Part shown: positions 1-13,437 of the stretch, one piece after another
Numbering within the stretch: position 1 is the first letter of the stretch
How the letters are laid out: each line of letters begins with the position of its first letter
NCBI RefSeq assembly: GCF_027744825.2
Contig: NC_071349.1
Coordinates: 1,984,001-2,048,000 of the forward strand
Direction: 5' to 3'
DNA from: Synchiropus splendidus
Taxonomy: Eukaryota > Chordata > Actinopteri > Syngnathiformes > Callionymidae
DNA: 64,000 nt
Translations under genes and position numbers: made by a program
The notes under the pieces: model-generated
Told to the model about the DNA's origin: nothing
The model's database searches: none
What the model saw: the letters and a program-made list of their open reading frames with translations, nothing else

Positions 1-513
1 TCTCAGGATGAAAAATTGTTTTCTGCATTGTCCCATAACTTTCCAGGGAAGCTTCAGAACATGAAATTTCGACCTAACACTATAGCAGAAAGGGTCTTTC
101 TAGTAGTTGCACATCAAATCTAAGCTGTCTGAAGTGTTGTTCCAAAGTGATAAACATTTTTACGTTTGGCGTTTCGGAATCGACCTTATCTCAGGCTGAA
201 AACGCGTTTTACGCATTGTACCATAACTTTCCAGGGAAGCTTAAGAGCATCGAACTTTCACCACGCACTATAGCAGAAAGGGTCTTTCTAGTAGTTTCAC
301 ATCAAATCGAAGCTGTCTGAAGTGTATTTCAAAAGTTATCAACATTTTTAATGTTTGGCGTTCCGGAATCGACCTTATCTCAGGCTGAAAACGTGTTTTA
401 CGCATTGGACCATAACTTTCCAGGGAAGATTCAGAACATCGAATTTTCTCCACCCACTATAGCAGAAAGGGTCTTTCGAGCAGTTGCACATCAAATCTAA
501 GCTGTCTGAAGTG
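1..513 (+). repeat. Satellite segment duplicated at 33271-33783
   Basis: This stretch of nearly three monomers carries unusual variants: GGATGAAAAATTG, TTTCCAGGG in place of TTTGCAGGG, ACATCGAA in place of ACATGAAA, and an extra base in the AACATTTTTAATG tract that makes a 189-bp monomer. The same set of variants recurs in the same order 33270 bp downstream with only a few differences. This is a long-range segmental duplication within the satellite, now lying on opposite sides of the LINE. Boundaries are by eye. Confidence 0.85.
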
Positions 514-3500
514 TTTTTCCAAAGTTATCAACATTTTTATGTTTGGCGTTCCGGAATCGACCTTATCTCAGGCTGAAAACGCATTTTACGCATTGTGCCA
601 TAACTTTGCAGGGAAGCTTCAGGACATGAAATTTTCAACTCCCACTACAGCAGAAAGGGTCTTTCTAGTAGTTGCACATCAAATCTAAGCTGTCTGAAGT
701 GTTTTTCCAAAGTTATCAACATTTTTATGTTTGGCGTTCCGGAATTGACCTTATCTCAGGCTGAGAACGCATTTTTTGCATTGTGCCATATATTCTAAGG
801 GAAGGTTCAGAACATGAAATTTTCACCTCCCACTATAGCAGAAAGGGTCTTTCTCGTAGTTGCACTTCAAATCTAAGCTGTCTGAAGTGTTTTTCCAAAC
901 TTATCAACATTTTTGTGTTTGGCGTTCTGGAACCCACCTTATCTGAGGCTGAAAACGCATTTTCTGCATTGTGCCATAACTTTGCAGGCAAGCTTCAGAA
1001 CATGAAATATTCACATGCGACTATAGCATAAAGGGTCTTTCTAGTAGTTGCACATCAAATCTAATCTGTCTGAAGTGTTTTTCCAAAGTTACCAACATTC
1101 TTATGTTTGGCGTTCCGGAATCAACCTTATCTCAGGCAGAAACCGCGTTTTACGCATTGTGCCATAACTTTGCTGGAAAGCTTCAGAACATGAAATTTTC
1201 TACTCCCACTATAGCAGAAAGGGTCTTTCAAGTAGTTGCACATCAAATCTAAGCTGTCTGAAGTGTTTTTCCAAAGTTATCAACATTTTTATGTTTGCCG
1301 TTCTGAAATAAACCTCATCTCAGGCTGAAAACGAGTTTTACGCATTGTGCCATAACTTTGCAGCGAAGCTTCAGAATATGAAATTTTCACCTCCCACTAT
1401 AGCAGAAAGGGTCTTTCTCGTAGTTGCACATCAAATCTAAGCTGTCTGAAGTGTTTTTCGAAAGTTTTCAGCATTTTTATGTTTGGTGTTCCTGAATCGA
1501 CCTTTTCTCAGGCTGAAAACGCGTTTTCTGCATTGTGCCATAACTTTGCAGGGAAGCTTCAGAACATGACATTTTCACCTCCCACTATAGCATAACGGGT
1601 CTCTTTAGTAGTTGCACATCAAATCCTAGCTGTCTGAAGTGTTTTTCCGAAGTTATGAACATTTTTATGTTTGGCGTTCCGGAATTGACCTTATGTGAGG
1701 CTGAAAACGCGTTTTCTGCATTGTGACATAACTTTACAGGGAAGCTTCAGAACATGAAATTTTAACCTCCCACTATAGCAGAAAGGGTCTTTCTCGTAGT
1801 TGCACATCAAATCTAAGCTGTCTGAAGTGTTTTTCCAGAATTATGAACATTTTTATGTTTGGCGTTCCGGAATCGACCTTATCTCAGTCTGAAAACGCGT
1901 TTTACGCACTGTGCCATAACTTTGGTGCGAAGCTTCAGATCATCGAATATTCACCACCCACGATAGCAGAAAGGGTCTTTCTTGTAGTTGCACATCAAAT
2001 CGAAGCTGTTTGAATTGTTTTTCCAAAGTAATCAACATTTTTAAGTTTGGCGTTCCGGAATCAACCTTATCTGAGGCTGAAAACGCGTTTTACGCATTGT
2101 GCCATAACTTTACAGGAAAGCTTCAGAACATGAAATTTTCAATTCCCATTATAGCAGAAAGGGTCTTTCTCGTACTTGCACTTCAAATCTAAACTGTCTG
2201 AAGTGTTTTTTGAAAGCTATCAACGTTTTTTTGTTTGGCGTTCCGAAACCCACATTATCTCAGGCTGAAAACGCGTTTTCTGCATTGTGCCATAACTTTG
2301 CAGGGAAGCTTCAGAACATGACATTTTCACCTCCCACTATAGCAGAAAGGGTCTTTCTAGTAGTTGCACATCAAATCTAAGCTGTCTGATGGGTTTTTCG
2401 AAAGTTATCAACATTTTTTTGTTTTGCATTACGGAACCCTCCTTATCTCAGGCTGAAAACGCTTTTCCTGCCTTGTGCCATAACTTTGCAGGGAAGCTTC
2501 AGAACATGACATTTTCACCTCACACGATAGCAGAAAGGGTCTTTCTTGTAGTTGCACATCAAATCGAAGCTGTTTGAATTGTTTTTCCAAAGTAATCAAC
2601 ATTTTTATGTTTGGCGTTCCGGAATCGACCTTATCTCAGACTGAAAACGCGTTTCCTGCATTGTGGCATAACTTTGCAGGGAAGCTTCAGAACATCGAAT
2701 TTTAACCTCCCACAATGGCAGAAATGGTCTTTCTCGTAGTTGCACATCAAATCTAAACTGTCTGAAGTGTTTTTCGAGAATTATGAACTTGTTTATGTTT
2801 GGCGTTGCGGAATCGACCTTATCTCAGGCTGAAAACGCGTTTTACGCATGGTGCCATAACTTTGCAGGGAAGCTTCAGAACATGAAATTTTAAACTTGCG
2901 CTATAGCAGAAAAGGTCTTTCTAGTAGTTGTACATCAAATTTATGCTGTCTGAAGTGTTTTTCCAAAGTTATCCACATTTTAATGTTTGGCGTTCTGTAA
3001 TCGACCGTATCTGAGGCTGAAAACGGGTTTTACGCATTGTGCCATAACTTTGCATAAAGCTTCAGAACATGAAATTTTCCCCTCCCACTATAGCAGAAAG
3101 GGTTTTTCTAGTAGTTGCAGATAAAATCTAAGCTGTCTGAAATGTTTTTCAAAAGTTATCAACATTTTTTTGTTTGGCGTTCTGGAACCCACCTTATCTC
3201 AGTCTGTGAGCGCGTTTTCTGCATTGTGCCATAACTTTGCAGGGAAGCTTCAGAACATGACATTTTCAATTCCCATGATAGCAGAAAGGGTCTTTCTCGC
3301 ACTTGCACTTCAAATCTAAACTGTCTGAAGTGTTTTTTGAAAGTTATCAACATTTTTTTGTTTGGCGTTCCGAAACCCACATTATCTCAGGCTGAAAACG
3401 CGTTTTCTGCATTGTGCCATAACTTTGCAGGGAAGCTTCAGAACATGATATTTTCACCTCCCACTATAGCAGAAAGGGTCTTTCTAGTAGTTGCACATCA

Positions 3501-6275
3501 AATCTAAGCTGTCTGATGGGTTTTTCGAAAGTTATCAACATTTTTTTGTTTTGCATTCCGGAACCCACCTTATCTCAGGCTGAAAACACGATTTACGTAT
3601 TCTGCCATAACTTTGCAGGGAATCTTCAGAACATGAAATTTTCATATCCCACTATAGCAGAAAGGGTCTTTCTAGAAGTTGCACATCAAATCTAAGCTGT
3701 CTGAAGTGTTTTTCCAAAATTATGAACATTTTTATGTCAGGCATTACGGAATCGACCTTATCTCAGGCTGAATACGCGTTTTCTGCATTGTGCCATAACT
3801 TTGCAGGGAAGTTTCAGAACTTGAAATTTACACCTCCCACTATAGCAGAAATGGTCCTTCTAGTAGTTGCACATCAAATGTAAGCTGTGTGAAGTGTTTT
3901 TCCAAAGTTATCAACATTTTTATGCTTGGCGTTCCGAAACCCACCTTATCTCAGGCTGAAAACGCGTTTTCTGCATTGTGCCATAACTTTGCAGGAAAGC
4001 TGCAGAATATGAAATTTTCACCTCCCACTATAGCAGAAAGGGTCTTTCTAGTAGTTGCACATCAAATCTGAGCTGTTTGAAGTGTTTTTCCACAGTTATC
4101 AACATTTTTATGTTTGGCGTTCCGGAATCAACCTTATCTTAGGCTGAAAACGCGTTTTCTGCATTGTGCCATAACTTTGCAGGGCGACTTCAGAACATGA
4201 AATTTTCTCCTCCCACTATAGCAGAAAGGGTATTTCAAGTAGTTGCACATCAAATCTAAGTTGTCTGAAGTGTTTTTCCAAAGTTATCAACATTTTTATG
4301 TTTGGCGTTCCGGAACCCACCTCATCTCAGGCTGAAAACGAGTTTTACGCATTGTGCCAGAACTTTGCAGCGAAGCTTCAGAAAATGAAATTTTCACCTC
4401 CCACTATAGCAGAAAGGGTCTTTCTCGTAGTTGCACATCAAATCTAAGCTGTCTGAAGTGTTTTTCGAAAGTTTTCAACATTTTTATGTTTGGTGTTCCT
4501 GAATCGACCTTATCTCAGGCTGAAAACGCGTTTTCTGCATTGTGCCATAACTTTGCAGGGAAGGTTCAGATCATGAAATGTTCGTTTCCCACTATAGCAG
4601 AAAGGGTCTTTCTAGTAGTTGCACATCAAATTTAAGCTGTTTGAAGTGTTTTTCCGAAGTCATCAACATTTTTATGTTTGGCGTTCCGGAATCGACCTTA
4701 TGTGAGGCTGAAAACGCGTTTTCTGCATTGTGCCATAACTTTGCAGGGAAGCTTCAGAACAAAAATTTTCCACCTCCCACTATATCAGAAAGGGTCTTTC
4801 TAGTAGTTGCACATCAAATCTAAGCTGTCTGAAGTGTTTTTCGAAAGTTTTCAACATTTTTATGTTTGGTGTTCCTGAATCGACCTTTTCTCAGGCTGAA
4901 AACGCGTTTTCTGCATTGTGCCATAACTTTGGAGGGAAGCTTCAGAACTTGAAATTTTAACCTCCCACTATAGCAGAAAGGGTCCTTCTAGTAGTTGCAC
5001 ATCAAATCTAAGCTGTCTGAAATGTTTTTCCAAAGTTATCAACATTTTTATATTTGGCTTTCCGGAACCCACCTTATCACAGGCTGAAAACGCGTTTTCT
5101 ACATTGTGCCATAACTTTGCAGGGAAGCTTCAGAAAATGAAATTTTCACCTCCCACTATAGCAGAAAGGGTCTTTCTAGTAGTTGCAGATCAAATCTAAG
5201 CTGTCTGATGTGTTTTTCCAAAGTTATCAACATTTGTATGTTTGCCGTTGCGGAATCGACCTTATCTCAGACTGAAAACGCGTTTTACGCATTGTGCAAA
5301 AACTTTGCAGGGAAGCTTCAGAACATGAAATTTTCACCTTCGACTATAGCAGAAAGGGTCTTTCTAGTAGTTGCACATCAAATCTAAGCTGTCTGAAGTG
5401 TTTTTCCAAAGTTATCAACATTTTTATGTTTGGCGTTCCGGAATCAACCTTATCTCAGGCTGAAAACGCGTTTTCTGCATTGTGCCATAACTTTGCAGTG
5501 AAGCTTCAGAAAATGAAATTTTCACCTCCCACTATAACAGAAAGGGTCTTTCTAGAAGTTGCACATCAAATCTAAGCTGTCTGAAATGTTTTTCCAAAGT
5601 TATCAACATTTTTATGTTTGGCGTTCCGGAACCCACCTTATCTCAGACTGAAAACGCGTTTTCTGCATTGTGCCATAACTTTGCAGGGAAGCTTCAGAAA
5701 ATGAAATTTTCACCTCCCACTATAGCAGAAAGGGTCTTTCTAGTAGTTGCACAACAAATCTAAGCTGTCTGATGTGTTTTTCCAAAGTTATCAACATTTT
5801 TATGTTTGGCGTTCCGGAATCGACCTTATCTCAGGCTGAAAACGCGTTTTCTGCATTGTGCCATAACTTTGCAGGGAAGCTTCTGAACATGACATTTTCA
5901 CCTCCCACTATAGCAGAAAGGGTCTTTCTAGTAATTGCACATCAAATCTAAGCTGTCTGAAATGTTTTTCCAAAGTTATCAACATTTTTATGTTTGGCGT
6001 TCCGGAACCCACCTTATCTCAGACTGAAAACGCGTTTTCTGCATTGTGCCATAACTTTGCAGGGAAGCTTCAGAACATGAAATTTTGACCTCCCAATATA
6101 GCAGAAAGGGTCTTTCTAGTAGTTGCACATCAAATCTAAGCTGTCTGATGTGTTTTTCCAAAGGTATCAACATTTTTGTTTGTCGTTCCGGAATCGACCT
6201 TATCCCAGGCTGAAAACGCGTTTTACGCATTGTGCAATAACTTTGCAGGGAAGCTTCAGAACATGAAATTTTCAT

Positions 6276-7410
6276 CTCCCACAATAGCCGAAAGGGTCTT
6301 TCTACCAGTTGCACATCAAATCTAAGCTGTCTGAAGTGTTTTTCCAAAGTTATTAACATTTTTATGTTTGGCGTTCCGGAATCGACCTTATCTGAGGTTG
6401 AAATCGCGTTTTACGCATTGTGCCATAACTTTGCATGGAAGCTTCAGAACATGAAATTTTCACCTCCCACAATAGCCGAAAGGGTCTTTCTAGTATTTGC
6501 ACATCATATCTAAGCTGTCTGAAGTGTTTTTCCAAAGTTATCAACATTTTTATGTTTGGCGTTCCGGACTCGACCTTATCTCAGGCTGAAAACGCGTTTT
6601 ACGCATTGTGCCATAACTTTGCAGGGAAGCTTCAGAACATGAAATGTTCACCTCCCACGATCGCAGAAAGGGTCTTTCTAGTAGTTGCATATCAAATGTA
6701 AGCTGTCTGAAGTGTTTTTCCAAAGTTATGAACATTTTTATGTATGGCGTTCCGGAATCAACCTTATCTCAGGCTTAAAACGCGTTTTCTGCATTGTGCC
6801 ATAACTTTGCAGGGAAGATTCAGAACATGAAATTTTCACCTCCCACTATCGCAGAAAGGGTCTTTATAGTAGTTTCACATCAAATCTAAGCTGTCTGAAG
6901 TGTTTTTCCAAAGTTATCAACATTTTTTTGTTTGGCGTTCCGGAATCGACCTTATCTCAGGCTGAAAACGAGTTTTACGGATTGTGCCATAACTTTGCAG
7001 GGAAGCTTCAGAACATGAAATTTTCACCTCCCACAATAGCCGAAAGGGTCTTTCTACCAGTTGCACATCAAATCTAAGCTGTCTGAAGTGTTTTTCCAAA
7101 GTTATCAACATTTTTATGTTTGGCGTTCCGGAATCGACCTTATCTGAGGTTGAAATCGCGTTTTACGCATTGTGCCATAACTTTGCATGGAAGCTTCAGA
7201 ACATGAAATTTTCACCTCCCACAATAGCCGAAAGGGACTTTCTAGTATTTGCACATCATATCTAAGCTGTCTGAAGTGTTTTTCCAAAGTTATCAACACT
7301 TTTATGTTTGGCGTTCCGGGCTCGACCTTATCTCAGGCTGAAAACGCGTTTTACGCATTGTGCCATAACTTTGCAGGGAAGCTTCAGAACATGAAATGTT
7401 CACCTCCCAC
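6276..7410 (+). repeat. Four-monomer (752-bp) local satellite duplication
   Basis: Positions 6276-6658 and 7028-7410 are nearly identical at an offset of 752 bp, which is 4 x 188. Shared private variants are ATAGCCGAAAGG, CTACCAGTTGC, ATCTGAGGTTGAAATCG, GTATTTGCACATCATATC and GTTCCGG(A/G)CTCGACC. The intervening monomers 6659-7027 are different, so this is a block copy within a four-monomer register. Unequal exchange is the likely cause. Confidence 0.85.
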
Positions 7411-9290
7411 TATAGCAGAAAGGGTCTTTCTAGTAGTTGCAGATCAAATCTAAGCTGTCTGATGTGTTTTTCCAAAGTTATCAAAATTTTTATGTTTGGC
7501 GTTCCGGAATCAACCTTATCTCAGGCTGAAAACGTGTTTTACGCATAGTGCCATAACTTTGGAGGGAAGCTTCAGAACATGAAATTTTCACGTCCCACTA
7601 TAGCAGAAAGGGTCTTTCTAGTAGTTGCACATCAAATCTAAGCTGTCTGTAGAGTTTTTCCTGAGTTATCAACATTTTTATGTTTGGCGTTCCGGAATCG
7701 ACCTCATCTCAGGCTGAAAACGCGTTTTACGCATTGCGCAATAACTTTGCAGGGAAGCTTCAGAACATGAAAGTTTCACCTCCCACTATAGCAGAAAGAG
7801 TCTTTCTAGTAGTTTCACATCAAATCTAAGCTGTCTGAAGTGTTTTTCCAAAGTTATCAACATTTTTTTGTTTGGCGTTCCGGAATCGACCTTATCTCAG
7901 GCTGAAAACGAGTTTTACGCATTGTGCCATAACTTTGCAGGGAAGCTTCAGAACATGAAATGTTCACCTCCCACTATAGCAGAAAGGGTCTTTCTAGTAG
8001 TTGCATTTCAAATGTAAGCTGTCTGAAGTGTTTTTCCAAAGTTATGAAAATTTTTATGTTTGGCGTTTCGGAATCAACCTTATCTCAAGCTGAAAAGGCG
8101 TTTTCTGCATTGGGCCATAACTTTGCAGGGAAGCTTCAGAACATGAAATGTTCACCTCCCACTATAGCAGAAAGGGTCTTTCTTGTAGTTGCACACCAAA
8201 TCTAAGTTGTCTGAAGTGTTTTTCCAAAGTTATCAACATTTTTATGTTTGGCGTTCCGGAATCAACCTTATCTCAGGCTTAAAACGCGTTTTCTGCATTG
8301 TGCCATAACTTTGCACGGAAGATTCAGAACATGAAATTTTCACCTCCCATTATAGCAGAAAGGGTCTTTCTAGTAGTTGCAGATCAAATCTAAGCTGTCT
8401 GATGTGTTTTTCCAAAGTTATCAACATTTTTTTGTTTGGCGTTCCGGAATCGACCTTATCTCAGGCTGAAAACGCGTTTTACGCATTGTGCCATAACTTT
8501 GCAGGGAAGCTTCAGAAAATGAAATTTTCACCTCCCACATTAGCAGAAAGGGTTTTTCCAGTAGTTGCAGATCAAATCTAAGCTGTCTGATGTGTTTTTC
8601 CAAAGTTATCAACATTTTTTTGTTTGGCGTTCCGGAATCAACCTTATCTCAGGCTGAAAACGCGTTTTACGCATTGTGCCATAACTGTGCAGGGAAGCTA
8701 CAGAACATGAAATTTTCACCTCCCACAATAGCCGAAAGGGTCTTTCTAGTAGTTGCACATCAAATCTAAGCTGTCTGAAGTGTTTTTCCAAAGTTATCAA
8801 CATTTTTATGTTTGGCGTTCCGGAACCCACCTTATCTCAGGCTGAAAACACGTTTTACGCATTGTGCAATAACTTTGCAGGGAAGCTTCAGAACATGAAA
8901 TGTTCACCTCCCACTATAGCAGAAAGGGTCTTTCTAGCAGTTGCATATCAAATGTAAGCTGTCTGAAGTGTTTTTCCAAAGTTATGAAAATTTTTATGTT
9001 TGGCGTTTCGGAATCAACCTTATCTCAAGCTGAAAAGGCGTTTTCTGCATTGTGCCATAACTTTGCAGGGAAGCTTCAGAACATGAAATGTTCACCTCCC
9101 ACTATAGCAGAAAGGGTCTTTCTTGTAGTTGCACATCAAATGTAAGCTGTCTGAACTGTTGTTCCAAAGTTATCAACATTTTTACGCTTGGCCTTCCGGA
9201 ACCCACCGTATCTCAGGCTGAAAACGCGTTTTCTGTATTGTGCCATAACTTCTCAGGGAAGCTTCAGAACATGACATTTTCACCTCCCAC

Positions 9291-11443
9291 TATAGCAGAA
9301 AGGGTCTTTCTCGTAGTTGCACATCAAATCTAAGCTGTCTGAAGTGTTTTTCCAAAGTTATCAACATTTTTATGTTTGGCGTTCCGGAATCGACCTTATC
9401 TCAGGCTGAAAACGCGTTTCACGCATTGTGCCATAACTTTGCAGGGAAGCTTAAGAACATGAAATGTTCACCTCCCACTATAGCAGAAAGGGTCTTTCTA
9501 GTAGTTGCATATCAAATGTAAGCTGTCTGAAGTGTTTTTCCAAAGTTATCAACATTTTTATGTTTGGCGTTCCGGAATCAACCTTATCTCAGGCTGAACA
9601 CGCGTTTTTTGTGCATTGTGCCATAACTTTGCAGGGAAGCTTCAGGACATGAAATTTTCACCTCCCACAATAGCAGAAAGGGTCTTTCTAGTAGTTTCAC
9701 ATCAAATCTAAGCTGTCTGAGGTGTTTTTCCAAAGTTATCAACATTTTTTTGTTTGGCGTTCCGGAACCCACCTTATCTCAGGCTGAAAACGCGTTTTAC
9801 GCATTGTGCAATAACTTTGCAGGGAAGCTTCAGAACATGAAATGTTCACCTCCCACTATAGCAGAAACCGTCTTTCTAGTAGTTGCATATCAAATGTAAG
9901 CTGTCTGAAGTGTTTTTCCAAAGTTATGAAAATTTTTATGTTTGGCGTTTCGGAATCAACCTTATCTCAAGCTGAAAAGGCGTTTTCTGCATTGTGCCAT
10001 AACTTTGCAGCGAAGCTTCAGAACATGAAATGTTCACCTCCCACGATAGCAGAAAGGGTCTTTCTTGTAGTTGCACACCAAATCTAAGCTGTCTGAAGTG
10101 TTTTTCCAAAGTTATCAACATTTTTATGTTTGGCATTCCGGAATCAACCTTATCTCAGGCTTAAAACGCGTTTTCTGCATTGTGCCATAACTTTGGAGGG
10201 AAGCTTCAGAAAATGAAATTTTCACCTCCCACTATAGAAGAAAGGGTCTTTCTAGTAGTTGCACATCAAATCTAAGCTGTCTGAAGTGTTTTTCCAAAGT
10301 TATCAACATTTTTTTGTTTGGCGTTCCGGAATCGACCTTATCTCAGGCTGAAAACGCGTTTTACGCATTGTGCAATAACTTTGCAGGGAAGCTTCAGAAC
10401 ATGAAATGTTCACCTCCCTCTATAGCAGAAAGGGTCTTTCTCGTAGTTGCACATCAAATCTAAGCTGTCTGAAGTGTTTTTCCAAAGTTATCAACATTTT
10501 TATGTTTGGCGTTCCGGAATCGACCTTATCTCAGGCTGAAAACGCGTTTCACGCATTGTGCCATAACTTTGCAGGGAAGCTTAAGAACATGAAATGTTCA
10601 CCTCCCACTATAGCAGAAAGGGTCTTTCTAGTAGTTGCATATCAAATGTAAGCTGTCTGAAGTGTTTTTCCAAAGTTATCAACATTTTTATGTTTGGCGT
10701 TCCGGAATCAACCTTATCTCAGGCTGAACACGCGTTTTTTGTGCATTGTGCCATAACTTTGCAGGGAAGCTTCAGGACATGAAATTTTCACCTCCCACAA
10801 TAGCAGAAAGGGTCTTTCTAGTAGTTTCACATCAAATCTAAGCTGTCTGAGGTGTTTTTCCAAAGTTATCAACATTTTTTTGTTTGGCGTTCCGGAACCC
10901 ACCTTATCTCAGGCTGAAAACGCGTTTTACGCATTGTGCAATAACTTTGCAGGGAAGCTTCAGAACATGAAATGTTCACCTCCCACTATAGCAGAAACCG
11001 TCTTTCTAGTAGTTGCATATCAAATGTAAGCTGTCTGAAGTGTTTTTCCAAAGTTATGAAAATTTTTATGTTTGGCGTTTCGGAATCAACCTTATCTCAA
11101 GCTGAAAAGGCGTTTTCTGCATTGTGCCATAACTTTGCAGCGAAGCTTCAGAACATGAAATGTTCACCTCCCACGATAGCAGAAAGGGTCTTTCTTGTAG
11201 TTGCACACCAAATCTAAGCTGTCTGAAGTGTTTTTCCAAAGTTATCAACATTTTTATGTTTGGCATTCCGGAATCAACCTTATCTCAGGCTTAAAACGCG
11301 TTTTCTGCATTGTGCCATAACTTTGGAGGGAAGCTTCAGAAAATGAAATTTTCACCTCCCACTATAGAAGAAAGGGTCTTTCTAGTAGTTGCACATCAAA
11401 TCTAAGCTGTCTGAAGTGTTTTTCCAAAGTTATCAACATTTTT
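9291..11443 (+). repeat. 1130-bp six-monomer higher-order repeat
   Basis: Positions 9291-10313 repeat at 10421-11443 with an offset of 1130 bp, and I saw no differences in the parts I compared. The offset is 6 x 188 plus 2. The extra two bases come from one variant monomer that reads CGCGTTTTTTGTGCATTG, at about 9602 and 10732, in place of CGCGTTTTCTGCATTG. Other tags shared by both copies are GCAGAAACCGTC, TTATGAAAATTTTTATG and GCTTAAAACGCG. The near-identity implies a recent amplification of this block. Confidence 0.92.
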
Positions 11444-13437
11444 ATGTTTGACGTTCCGGAATCGACCTTATCTCAGGCTGAAAACGGGTTTTACGCATTG
11501 TGCCATAACTTTGCAGGGAAGCTTCAGAACATGACATTTTCACCTCCCACTATAGCAGAAAGGGTCTTTCTAGTAGTTGCACATCAAATCTAAGCTGTCT
11601 GAAGTGTTTTTCCAAAGTTATCAACATTTTTATGTTTGGCGTTCCGGAATCGACCTTATCTCAGGCTGAAAACGCGTTTTACGCATTGTGCCACAACTTT
11701 TCAGGGAAGCTTCAGAAAATGAAATTTTCACCTCCCACATTAGCAGAAAGGGTCTTTCCAGTAGTTGCAGATCAAATCTAAGCTGTCTGATGTGTTTTTC
11801 CAAAGTTATCAACATTTTTTTGTTTGGCGTTCCGGAATCGACCTTATCTCAGGCTGAAAACGCGTTTTACGCATTGTGCAATAACTTTGCAGGGAAGCTT
11901 CAGAACATGAAATGTTCACCTCCCTCTATAGCAGAAAGGGTCTTTCTAGTAGTTGCATATCAAATGTAAGCTGTCTGAAGTGTTTTTCCAAAGTTATCAA
12001 CATTTTTATGTTTGGCGTTTCGGAATCAACCTTATCTCAAGCTGAAAAGGCGTTTTCTGCATTGTGCCATAACTTTGCAGGGAAGCTTCAGAACATGAAA
12101 TGTTCACCTCCCACTATAGCAGAAAGGGTCTTTCTAGTAGTTGCACACCAAATCTAAGCTGTCTGAAGTGTTTTTCCAAAGTTATCAACACTTTTATGTT
12201 TGACGTTCCGGAATCGACCTTATCTCAGGCTGAAAACGCGTTTTACGCATTGTGCCATAACTTTGCAGGGAAGCTTCAGAACATGAAATGTTCACCTCCC
12301 ACTATACCAGAAAGGGTCTTTCTAGTAGTTGCACATCAAATCTAAGCTGTCTGATGTGTTTTTCCAAAGTTATCAACTTTTTTATGTTTGGCGTTCCGGA
12401 ATCGACCTTATCTTAGGCTGAAAACGCGTTTTACGCATTGTGCAATAACTTTGCAGGGAAGCTTCAGAAAATGAAATTTTCACCTCCCACTATAGCAGAA
12501 AGGGTCTTTCCAGTAGTTGCACATCAAATCTAAGCTGTCTGAAATGTTTTTCCAAAGTTATCAACATTTTTATCTTTGGCGTTCCGGAACCCACCTTATC
12601 TCAGGCTGAACACGCGTTTTCTGCATTGTGCCATAACTTTGCAGGGAAGCTTCAGAACATGAAATTTTCACGTCCCACTATAGCAGAAAGGGTCTTTCTA
12701 GTAGTTGCACATCAAATCTAAGCTGTCTGAAGTTTTTTTTCGAAGGTTATCAACATTTTTATGTTTGGCGTTCCAGAATCGACCTTATCTCAAGCTGAAA
12801 ACGCATTGTCTGCATTGTGCCATAACTTTGCATGGAAGCTTCCGAACATGAAATTTTAACCTCCCACTATAGCAGAAAGGGTCTTTCTAGTAGTTGCACA
12901 TCAAATCTAAGCTGTCTGATGTGTTTTACCAAAGTTATCAACATTTTTATGTTTGGCGTTCCGGAATCGACCTTATCTTAGTCTGAAAACGCGTTTTACA
13001 CATTGTGCAATAACTTTGCAGGCAAGCTTCAGAACATGAAATGTTCACATCCCACTAAAGCAGAAAGGGTCTTTCTAGTAGTTGCACATCAAATCTAAGC
13101 TGTCTGAAGTGTTTTTCCAAAGTTATCAACATTTTTATGTTTGGCGTTCCGGAATCGACCTTATCTCAGGCTGAAAACGCGTTTTACGCATTGTGCCATT
13201 ACTTTGCAGGGAAGCTTCAAAACATGAAATGTTCACCTCCCACTATAGCAGAAAGGGTCTTTCTAGTAGTTGCACATCAAATGTAAGCTGTCTGAAGTGT
13301 TTTTCCAAAGTTATGAACATTTTTATGTTTGGCGTTCCGGAATCAACCTTATCTCAGGCTGAAAAGGCGTTTTCTGCATTGTGCCATAACTTTGCAGGGA
13401 AGCTTCATAACATGAAATTTTCACCTCCCACTATACC

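Noticed and set aside
5988..6359. Minus-strand 123-residue open frame
   Set aside because: It spans nearly two monomers only because of a 2-bp shorter local monomer; the content is antisense satellite with the same LEKHFRQLRFDVQ-type repeat seen everywhere.
8900..9145. Repeated 81-88 residue plus-strand open frames beginning MFTSHYSRKG across the array
   Set aside because: They recur because the 188-bp monomer recurs. The period is not a multiple of three, so each frame closes in the next monomer. The ATG depends on a common T-to-G variant, and overlapping frames exist on both strands. No sign of a gene structure.
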